From the NCBI GenBank assembly GCA_028338895.1, contig JAOLAV010000009.1, positions 1 to 34,004 of the forward strand: a DNA stretch of 34,004 bases, given 5' to 3'. Numbering within the stretch: the first letter of the stretch is position 1; every line of letters starts with the position of its first letter. The translations under genes were made by a program, and so were the position numbers. Of the stretch, positions 15,882 to 22,344 are shown piece after piece. The stretch comes from Fidelibacterota bacterium (lineage in GTDB: Bacteria; Fidelibacterota; Marinisomatia; Marinisomatales; UBA1611). The notes beneath the pieces are model-generated. The model was given only the letters and a program-made list of their open reading frames with translations. It made no database searches and had not been told where the DNA came from.

Positions 15882-16015
15882 CTTATTTAGTTTTAGCCAT
15901 ATTTTTCAATCAAACTTATGTTAGGAACAATCTTTTAATCGATGTTATGTTATCTCTGGGATTAGTTTTTTACTTATTAAAAAATAACGAAAAAAAGTCC
16001 ACACTTAAGAGCTAA
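15866..16015 (+). CDS. Possible 49-residue membrane micro-protein
   Basis: The track ORF begins at TTG 15827, but its first 13 codons are the TA-rich repeat; ATG 15866 is more natural. The peptide would have two hydrophobic stretches (AYLVLAIFF and VMLSLGLVFYLL) around a short polar link and a basic tail (KNNEKKSTLKS), the layout of a small two-pass membrane protein. There is no Shine-Dalgarno sequence and no recognisable family, and AT-rich DNA readily yields hydrophobic frames, so this is weak. Confidence 0.2.
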   Translation: MVNIMAYLVLAIFFNQTYVRNNLLIDVMLSLGLVFYLLKNNEKKSTLKS

Positions 16016-16123
16016 AAGAATTCAAATCATTATAAATAGTAAGAATTATAAATTAAATTCAAAAAGAAAAAATGCAGTTAATCAAGTTTATAAAAAATTA
16101 AGTAAAAATCTTTAAAAAACTCT

Positions 16124-17305
16124 ATGAATGAAAAAAAATATATTTTTGATATTTGTATCATTGGAGGATTAGGCCATGTTGGGCTACCTTTTGGAATATA
16201 CTTAGCTGAAAAAAAATTAAAAGTTTGTTGCTATGATAATAATAAAGAGTTGTTAAAAAAAGTCAAAAAAGGGGAAATGCCGTATATTGAACATAATTCT
16301 GATAAACTTTTAAATAAAAACATAAAGAATAAAAACTTATCTTTTTCATCAGATCCAAATTCTATTTCTGTTTCAAGTACAGTTATTATCGCGATTGGTA
16401 CTCCTGTTGATGAGTACCTTAATCCTAAAATAAGTGATTTTTTAGAAAACATTAAAGCTTTAAAACCTTTTTTTAGAGAATCACAGCTTGTGATAGTTCG
16501 AAGTTCGGTTTTTCCAAAAACCTGCCAAAAGATTTTAAAGATTTTAGCCGAAAATATTAATTTAGATCTGGCATATTGCCCCGAAAGGATTGTGCAAGGA
16601 TCTGCATTTTCAGAACTTGAAAAGTTACCGCAAATAGTTGCAGGATTCTCCGATAATGCAAAAAAAAGAGCTGGAAAGCTCTTCAGTTTAGTTACAAGAA
16701 AAATAATATATACATCAATTGGCGAAGCTGAACTAATGAAGCTCTTTTCTAACTCATGGAGATATATACAGTTTGCTGTTGCAAATCAGTTTTATATGAT
16801 AGCGAATGATTATGAAGAAGATTTTGATAAAATTCGAGAAATAATGATGCAAGACTATGATCGTGCTTCAGGTATTCCTTCAGCTGGGTTTGCAGCTGGC
16901 CCATGTTTACTAAAAGACACAATGCAACTATCTTCTTTCTACAATAATAATTTTCTATTAGGTCAAGCAGCAATGAATGTAAATGAAGGTTTACCAAACT
17001 ATATAATTAATGATTTAAAAAAGAAGAATAATCTAATTAATAAAAATATTGGAATATTAGGGATGTCCTTTAAAGCAAATATTGATGATATTAGAGGTTC
17101 GCTTTCATATAAAATAAAGAAATCTCTGATTTTTGAGGGTGCAAGCGTATTTTGTTCAGATCCGTATGTCAAAGACAAAGGGTTTATTGGTATTGAAGAA
17201 TTAATCAAAAAGTGTAGTATTATTATTATAGGAGCACCTCACAAGGTTTACAAAAAATTGAAGATCAAAAATAAAGTAATTGTTGACATTTGGAAAATTT
17301 TATAA
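16124..17305 (+). CDS. UDP-glucose/GDP-mannose dehydrogenase-family nucleotide-sugar dehydrogenase
   Basis: Predicted to oxidise C6 of a nucleotide sugar to the uronic acid using two NAD+. The 393-residue product has the N-terminal Rossmann loop GGLGHVG (14-20), AIGTPVDE (90-97), SSVFPKT (128-134), the substrate-binding CPERIVQGSA (152-161), the conserved lysine in LMKLFSNSWR (K206), the catalytic cysteine in AGPCLLKDT (C261), and a C-terminal NAD-like domain beginning NIGILGMSFKANIDDIRGS. The cysteine block resembles WecC-type UDP-ManNAc dehydrogenases more than the GGSCFPKD of UDP-glucose dehydrogenases, so a HexNAc or related sugar is my guess. It heads a three-gene surface-glycan cluster with the epimerase and putative glycosyltransferase. 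No Shine-Dalgarno sequence precedes the ATG. Confidence 0.9.
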   Translation: MNEKKYIFDICIIGGLGHVGLPFGIYLAEKKLKVCCYDNNKELLKKVKKGEMPYIEHNSDKLLNKNIKNKNLSFSSDPNSISVSSTVIIAIGTPVDEYLNPKISDFLENIKALKPFFRESQLVIVRSSVFPKTCQKILKILAENINLDLAYCPERIVQGSAFSELEKLPQIVAGFSDNAKKRAGKLFSLVTRKIIYTSIGEAELMKLFSNSWRYIQFAVANQFYMIANDYEEDFDKIREIMMQDYDRASGIPSAGFAAGPCLLKDTMQLSSFYNNNFLLGQAAMNVNEGLPNYIINDLKKKNNLINKNIGILGMSFKANIDDIRGSLSYKIKKSLIFEGASVFCSDPYVKDKGFIGIEELIKKCSIIIIGAPHKVYKKLKIKNKVIVDIWKIL

Positions 17306-17372
17306 AATTTATATTTAACACTAACTTGTTTATTCCTTTTTCAAGAATAACAGTTTATGCGAAGCCTATTAA

Positions 17373-17382
17373 GGGGGGGGGG
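17373..17382 (+). repeat. Homopolymeric G10 tract at the start of the epimerase gene
   Basis: Ten consecutive G residues end two bases before an ATG (AAG10AATG, counting one A before the start codon). Such a run is striking in a genome this poor in G+C. It lies between two in-frame ATGs (17357 and 17384) and would double as a Shine-Dalgarno region. G tracts of this length slip at high frequency in Campylobacter and Neisseria contingency genes. Confidence 0.9.
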
Positions 17383-17383
17383 A

Positions 17384-18412
17384 ATGAGTACAGTTTTGGT
17401 TACAGGTGATAGAGGATTTATTGCGGGATATTTAGTAGAAAAATTATTAAGTAATAATCACAGAGTTATTGGAATTGATAATGATTGGAAATATGGTAAA
17501 CAAGAAAAAAAGTATGATGCTAATCCGAATTACCATCATTATACGGGTGATGTAAAAGATGTTGACCTTTTAAAAAAGAAATTAAAAGACCATCAAGTTG
17601 AATATTTTGTTGCAGCAGCATCATGGATAGGTGGTATTTCTTTTTTTCATAAGCTTGCGTATGATTTATTAGCTGAAAACGAACGTATTTTTGCTTCAGC
17701 TTTTGACTCAGCAATTTGGGCTCATAAAAACCTGCAGTTGAAAAAGATTATTGTAATTTCGTCTTCAATGGTATTCGAGAACTCTAAGGTTTATCCAACA
17801 CCAGAATCTGAAGTGTATAATTGTCCTCCCCCTGATTCAACATATGGGTTTCAAAAACTTGCAACTGAATATTTCTGCAGAGGTGCATGGGAACAATATG
17901 AATTACCATATTCTATTGTTAGGCCTTTTAATGCTGTCGGGATTGGAGAAAAAAGAGCACAGCTGGATAAGGAAGTGATGTCAGGGAATATTAAATTAGC
18001 TTTTAGTCATGTAGTACCGGATCTTATTCAAAAAATTTACAAAGGTCAAAGCCCTTTGCACATTCTTGGTGATGGTAAACAGATTCGTCATTATACTTAT
18101 GGAGGTGATATAGCTGATGGCATCTATCAATGTATCTTCAATCCAAAATCTAAAAATAATGATTTCAATATTTCAAACAATATTTCTACCGATGTCCTGA
18201 CATTAGCTGAAAAAATATGGTTTAGGTTAAATCCCGAAAAACCTTTTAAGTATACATCCGATGAACCATTTAAATATGATGTGCAAAGAAGAATACCCGA
18301 TGTTGAGAAAGCAAAAAAAATATTAGGTTTTGAAGCAAAAACAAATTTGACCTCGATCTTAGATGAAGTAGTTCCATGGGTATGTAAAATGGTTGATGAA
18401 GGAGCGATTTGA
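17384..18412 (+). CDS. NAD-dependent nucleotide-sugar epimerase/dehydratase (extended SDR)
   Basis: Predicted to epimerise, dehydrate or decarboxylate a nucleotide sugar. I prefer ATG 17384 (MSTVLVTGDRGFIAGYL, 342 residues): this is where the Rossmann motif begins in the family, and the longer track form adds only MRSLLRGGG, encoded across the G10 tract. Other features are GDVKDVDLL, VISSSMVFENSKVYPTPE, the catalytic pair in STYGFQKLA (Y154, K158), RPFNAVGIGE, and ILGDGKQIRHYTYGGDIADGI, a typical sugar-epimerase block. It lies 78 bp after the dehydrogenase and before the putative glycosyltransferase. If translation can start at 17357, changes in G-tract length would shift that product out of frame, while the 17384 start would only see changed spacing. 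Substrate unknown. Confidence 0.9.
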   Translation: MSTVLVTGDRGFIAGYLVEKLLSNNHRVIGIDNDWKYGKQEKKYDANPNYHHYTGDVKDVDLLKKKLKDHQVEYFVAAASWIGGISFFHKLAYDLLAENERIFASAFDSAIWAHKNLQLKKIIVISSSMVFENSKVYPTPESEVYNCPPPDSTYGFQKLATEYFCRGAWEQYELPYSIVRPFNAVGIGEKRAQLDKEVMSGNIKLAFSHVVPDLIQKIYKGQSPLHILGDGKQIRHYTYGGDIADGIYQCIFNPKSKNNDFNISNNISTDVLTLAEKIWFRLNPEKPFKYTSDEPFKYDVQRRIPDVEKAKKILGFEAKTNLTSILDEVVPWVCKMVDEGAI

Positions 18413-18461
18413 TTAAAGTCTTTAATTATCAATTAAATAGAATAATTTTTAAAATATAAAA

Positions 18462-19583
18462 TTGATACCTTCTAAGCCTAAATATAAAGTTATAATCTTT
18501 TTGACTGAAGATATACGACATACTTCTTATGTTGTTAAAGGGTTATTGGATTTAGAAAAAACAGGGTTTATCAGTTTAGATTTTAGGTCTATGCCCATGT
18601 TATTTAATAATCGAATTAAAATTCAAAATAGCCAATTTATTAGAACAATTAAAGGGTATCCTTGGTGTCCGGAGCTTGTAATTACTTCTATAAAAAAAAA
18701 AACTAAAAAAAGAGTTGGTATAGATTTACAAGATTGGGATAACTATTTTTCACATCATAGTTTTCAAAATTGTTCAATTGTATTCAAAAGAGCTCTAACA
18801 GAAAAAAATAAATTATTTTTAGAAAAAGAAAAACCAAACTTTATAAAGCCTTTTGGACCAAATTTTTATTTAACGGTTACTGATAAAAGATATTTAAAAA
18901 ATATTAAAATTAGTAAAATAAAACAAACCATAGCAAAAGTAATTTCAAATCCGTCAAAAATACCTAATAAAATCAAAGAAAAGTTTATAGAGACTAGTAA
19001 AAACACAAAAAATAACGGTTCCAGAATTGTTAGTGAAAATGCATTTAGATATCCTCCCAATAAAAGATATATATTTTTTCAAGTCCAGTATTATGATTGG
19101 AAAAACAAGCATTCGAAATCAATAAACGATTACAGAGCGAGTATAATAAGAACTCTTAAAAATAGTTTTAAGGAACAGTTTTATGGTGGTATGTGGTTTG
19201 TTCATGACGTTCACCAAGATTACAAAGACTGTGTAACAAATGTGGATACAAATAAAAAGACTTACGATAGTTTCATTGAAAAGGCATCGGTTGTTATTAG
19301 TACTAATGGTTTTGGAGAATCTATTCCATGGAAACTAATAGAGTTTTTAAAATCAGGGTCTTGTATTGTCACTGAAAGAAATAAGCATTTATTTAGAGAG
19401 CCATTGACCAATAATGAAGTAACTTTTTACAATAATAGAGATGAAATTATAAATTCATGTAGGGAGCTTTTAAAAGATAAAAAATTAAATAAACTAAAAA
19501 GAAAAAATGCATTTAAATATTATGAGAAATACCTAAACCCACAAGCCTCTATGAAAGAAGTTATAGAAAGTTCATTTAGTTGA
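18462..19583 (+). CDS. Putative glycosyltransferase, surface-glycan cluster
   Basis: The frame opens with TTG 18462 (then IPSKPKYKVIIFLTEDIR); no ATG occurs until about residue 46, so TTG is accepted, though without a Shine-Dalgarno sequence. The 373-residue product is basic and has no signal peptide. The C-terminal third resembles the donor half of GT-B or exostosin-like glycosyltransferases: ASVVISTNGFGESIPWKLIEFLKSGSCIVTE, then NNEVTFYNNRDEIINSCREL and a terminal YYEKYLNPQASM. The E-x-x-x-S-G pattern (EFLKSGSCIV) is where many such enzymes contact the nucleotide sugar. The N-terminal half is not recognisable. Together with the dehydrogenase and epimerase it probably adds the sugar they make to a surface glycan. 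The family assignment is tentative. Confidence 0.6.
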   Translation: MIPSKPKYKVIIFLTEDIRHTSYVVKGLLDLEKTGFISLDFRSMPMLFNNRIKIQNSQFIRTIKGYPWCPELVITSIKKKTKKRVGIDLQDWDNYFSHHSFQNCSIVFKRALTEKNKLFLEKEKPNFIKPFGPNFYLTVTDKRYLKNIKISKIKQTIAKVISNPSKIPNKIKEKFIETSKNTKNNGSRIVSENAFRYPPNKRYIFFQVQYYDWKNKHSKSINDYRASIIRTLKNSFKEQFYGGMWFVHDVHQDYKDCVTNVDTNKKTYDSFIEKASVVISTNGFGESIPWKLIEFLKSGSCIVTERNKHLFREPLTNNEVTFYNNRDEIINSCRELLKDKKLNKLKRKNAFKYYEKYLNPQASMKEVIESSFS

Positions 19584-19892
19584 ATTTTTATAATTTAATA
19601 GAAGAAAATATTATATAAGAAAGAAAAAGTTATTTGTTCTAGCCAGACTTTTTTAATGTTGGAGGTTGATCTCAAGTTAACAAATAATATAAAAACTTAA
19701 GTTTAAAATCTTTAGATATTTAAATTATAAAACAACTAAAGAGAATGTAAAAATTTTAATTTAAAAGTATTTAGCCTTTTAAAGGATGATTTAAAAAAGT
19801 CACCTTAATCAATATAACTTTTAATGATAAAGACAATTTTGATTACACAAAAAATAAAATTATAAAAAAAATAAAATAGTTAATTTTAAGTT
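19584..19892. other. 309-bp gene-free gap before apaG
   Basis: Very AT-rich DNA with stops in all frames; the longest ATG frame I see is 14 codons (ATGTTGGAGGTTG, 19656 onward). No clear terminator hairpin, tRNA or riboswitch is visible. It probably marks the end of the glycan cluster and carries the apaG promoter, which I could not pinpoint. Confidence 0.5.
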
Positions 19893-20264
19893 ATGAAATA
19901 TAAAATTATTATAAATGTTAAACCCCAATATATGGCACATCAATCTGATCCCATAAAATCAAGCTATTTATTTTCGTACCATATAGTCATTAAAAATCTT
20001 TCTAGCACTACTATTAAGCTTGTTAGCCGCTATTGGCATATAACTGATGGTTTAGGTAATTCTGAGGACATACATGGGCCTGGGGTGATTGGAAAGACGC
20101 CTACTATTAGTCCCGGAAATTCTTTTGAGTATACAAGCTTTTGTCCTTTAAAAACACCAATGGGCTTTATGGAAGGGTCATTTAGAATGATAGACACCAA
20201 TAAAATTGAATTTGATGTTGAAATTAATCGATTTAGGCTCCTAGCATCTCAAATTCTCAATTAA
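19893..20264 (+). CDS. apaG: ApaG-domain protein (DUF525)
   Basis: A 123-residue protein matching the ApaG family from end to end: an N-terminal strand (IIINVKPQYM), SDPIKSSYLFSYHIVIKNLS, the signature SRYWHITDGLGNSEDIHGPGVIG, then SPGNSFEYTSFCPLKTPMGFMEGSF and the closing strand FDVEINRFRL. The fold is a fibronectin-like beta sandwich; the family includes bacterial ApaG, linked by genetics to Co/Mg resistance, and the ApaG domain of F-box proteins. Its biochemical role is not settled. It precedes pyruvate kinase by 82 bp on the same strand and could share its transcript. No signal peptide, so cytosolic. Confidence 0.95.
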   Translation: MKYKIIINVKPQYMAHQSDPIKSSYLFSYHIVIKNLSSTTIKLVSRYWHITDGLGNSEDIHGPGVIGKTPTISPGNSFEYTSFCPLKTPMGFMEGSFRMIDTNKIEFDVEINRFRLLASQILN

Positions 20265-20346
20265 GTTATAAAGTAATTTTAAAAAATTAAAATCTTTGCA
20301 ACTACAAAATTAAATATTTAAAAAAGAAATAAGGTAATTTAGGTTT

Positions 20347-21759
20347 ATGAAAACAAATAGAACAAAAATAATTGCAACAGTTGGGCCTAGTTGCTCAGAC
20401 GAACAAACTTTACAGTCATTAGTCAATACAGGAGTTGATTGCTTTAGAGTTAATCTTTCTCATGGCACTATAGAAGAAAAATCAGATTTTTTTGATTTAA
20501 TAAAAAAGATGTCACTGCCTTCTGGTGAACGACCTGCAATCTTAGCTGATTTATCAGGCCCCAAAATACGTGTTAGTGATTTGAAAAAATCACTACATCT
20601 TAAAGTTGGTGAATCTATAAAAATTAGTAACGAAGAGAATGGTGAAAATATTATTCCTGTATCTAATGGAGTCAGGTTTCAAGCTGTTAACCCAGGTGCA
20701 AAAATCTTAATTAATGATGGTCTAGTTAGCTTGCTCGTCAAGGAGCAGGTTTCAGATAGGACTTTAATTTGTGAAACGGTAATTCCAGGTCTAGTTGAAA
20801 ACAGAAAAGGGGTGAACTTTCCGGGTATAGATTTGGATGTTCCAACCCTTACTAAGCAAGATGAAAAAGATCTAAAATTATCATTAGAAAAAGGAGCTGA
20901 TTGGCTTGCATTGTCTTTTGTTAGGTCCGCATCTGATTATGATCTACTTCGGTCAAAAGTTAAAAACTATGGATATAATACTCCAATAATGGCAAAAATT
21001 GAAAAATGGGAAGCTGTAAGCAACATTGATTCTATAATTGAAGCATTTGATGCTGTTATGGTTGCTAGAGGAGACTTAGGGGTTGAGCTTCCAATAGAGC
21101 GTGTTCCACTAATTCAAAAAGAAGTCATAACTAAAGCTAGCCAAGCCAGTAAACCTGTTATTATCGCAACTCAAATACTAGATTCAATGACAGAGAGGCC
21201 CGTTCCAACTCGTGCAGAGGTTAGTGATATTGCGAATGCAATTCTTGATGGAGCAGATTGCTTAATGGTCACAGGAGAAACAGCTGCTGGTAAGCACCCC
21301 AATAAAGTTATAAAAGTTTTAAATCGAGTTATTCAAGAAACTGAATCGGCCATAGACTATCAAGAATTTTATATTGAGCCGGACCATGAAAAAATCAATA
21401 CTGCTCAAGCCATTAGTCATGCGGCATGTTCAGTTGCACAAGATCAGGAAATAAAAATATTAGTTACGATGACTCATAGTGGTAGCACAGCAAGAATGGC
21501 GGCAAAATATAGACCGAATGCCAAAATTATTGCAATGACACCTATTTCAGCAATTTGTCGTCAACTTTCAATAGTGTGGGGAGTTAATCCAATCCTAGTG
21601 GGTAAATATAAATCCTCAAATGAAATTCCTGACATTGCGAATGTTGTTCTAAAAAAAGAAAATCTTTTAGAAAAAGGTGATAAATACGTCATTACAGGTG
21701 GTGTTCCAGTTGGAATAGCTGGTACAACAAATTTTTTATCTGTTTCTGAGATTAAATAG
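20347..21759 (+). CDS. pyk: Pyruvate kinase
   Basis: Converts PEP and ADP to pyruvate and ATP, the last glycolytic step. At 470 residues it has the normal bacterial length. The motifs are in order: RTKIIATVGPSC at the N-terminus, FRVNLSHG, ADLSGPKIRV, the catalytic lysine block MAKIEKWEAV, the metal- and PEP-binding MVARGDLGVELP, the pyruvate kinase signature IATQILDSMTERPVPTRAEV, and DCLMVTGETAAGKHP. The C-terminal effector domain (AISHAACSVAQDQEIKILV, then MTHSGSTARMAAKYRP) is complete. The usual MLSGETA is MVTGETA here, a mild change. The gene ends 4 bp from the stop of the MORN lipoprotein gene, tail to tail. With ppc 6.4 kb away, both PEP-consuming enzymes are in this window. Confidence 0.97.
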   Translation: MKTNRTKIIATVGPSCSDEQTLQSLVNTGVDCFRVNLSHGTIEEKSDFFDLIKKMSLPSGERPAILADLSGPKIRVSDLKKSLHLKVGESIKISNEENGENIIPVSNGVRFQAVNPGAKILINDGLVSLLVKEQVSDRTLICETVIPGLVENRKGVNFPGIDLDVPTLTKQDEKDLKLSLEKGADWLALSFVRSASDYDLLRSKVKNYGYNTPIMAKIEKWEAVSNIDSIIEAFDAVMVARGDLGVELPIERVPLIQKEVITKASQASKPVIIATQILDSMTERPVPTRAEVSDIANAILDGADCLMVTGETAAGKHPNKVIKVLNRVIQETESAIDYQEFYIEPDHEKINTAQAISHAACSVAQDQEIKILVTMTHSGSTARMAAKYRPNAKIIAMTPISAICRQLSIVWGVNPILVGKYKSSNEIPDIANVVLKKENLLEKGDKYVITGGVPVGIAGTTNFLSVSEIK

Positions 21760-21763
21760 TTTT

Positions 21764-22279
21764 TTATTTAGGATTAATTACCCTTCCTAAATGCTTGCAT
21801 ATATATGCCGTACCTCTTCTATCTGGAGGGTGTGAGTCCTTGCATTTGTCAGTACAAACAAAATAAGATTCATCCATCTCTTTTACACCCTTATCATTAT
21901 AATAAATCCATTTTCCTGTTTGCAGTCCCTGTTCATACTTCCCTTCATATTTTTTTTTACCATTTGGATGGTATCCGATCCAATTTTCATTTGCTTTACC
22001 TTCTTTATATTCTCCGGTAAACCTCTTTTTCCCGTCTTTATTCCATCCCGTCCAAAGACCCTCTTTGTAACCATTTTTTAATAGACCTTGTTCTCTTTTT
22101 TCTCCTGATCTATATTTGTTAAAAGCAGGGCCATTGTAGACTTTTTGATTAAAGAAAAAATAGGGACTGAAATTATCACCAGTTATATATTGCCCACTCC
22201 TATCGTAGAGTACATTTTCCATATCAACAGGTTCATCTGAACAGGAATAAAAAAGTAATAGTAATAATATTTTTTTCAT
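21764..22279 (-). CDS. MORN-repeat lipoprotein (YwqK-like) with Cys/His-rich tail
   Basis: A 171-residue lipoprotein: MKKILLLLLFYSC carries a short signal with the lipobox cysteine at 13. After a linker come at least three MORN_2-type repeats of about 23 residues: GYKEGLWTGWNKDGKKRFTGEY, KEGKANENWIGYHPNGKKKYEG and EQGLQTGKWIYYNDKGVKEM. These beta-hairpin repeats are annotated as YwqK-family antitoxins, but in FCB bacteria they are usually envelope proteins of unknown role. The C-terminus holds a CTDKCKDSHPPDRRGTAYIC stretch followed by KH, which could bind a metal. It is preceded by AGAGG with a TTTAA spacer, the same leader as the FG-GAP gene. No toxin partner is adjacent. Confidence 0.85.
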   Translation of the reverse strand: MKKILLLLLFYSCSDEPVDMENVLYDRSGQYITGDNFSPYFFFNQKVYNGPAFNKYRSGEKREQGLLKNGYKEGLWTGWNKDGKKRFTGEYKEGKANENWIGYHPNGKKKYEGKYEQGLQTGKWIYYNDKGVKEMDESYFVCTDKCKDSHPPDRRGTAYICKHLGRVINPK

Positions 22280-22344
22280 TTAAACCTCTTTTAATTTGAT
22301 GATAGCGAAGTTATTTAACTATAAATACAAGGAATAGATTTATT

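Larger units (their letters stand above)
15770..16123. other. 354-bp gap with repeats and a possible micro-ORF, no firm gene
   Basis: This very AT-rich gap separates the divergent M28 and sugar-dehydrogenase genes, so promoters for both are expected. It holds a (TA)7 run, a perfect 12-bp tandem duplication, and a plus-strand micro-ORF whose first ATG (15866) would give 49 mostly hydrophobic residues (MVNIMAYLVLAIFFNQ, then LLIDVMLSLGLVFYLL). TTGTTC at 15827 lies 16 bp before TATATA in the TA run, a weak candidate promoter. The last 100 bp before 16124 are nearly pure A/T, with no Shine-Dalgarno sequence. Confidence 0.5.

Noticed and set aside
21767-21791. Perfect 7-bp inverted repeat TTTAGGA/TCCTAAA at the pyk and MORN convergent ends, considered as a bidirectional terminator
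   Set aside because: The T-run lies before the hairpin on the plus strand and an A-run follows it on the minus strand, the reverse of what intrinsic termination needs; it also lies inside the MORN coding end.
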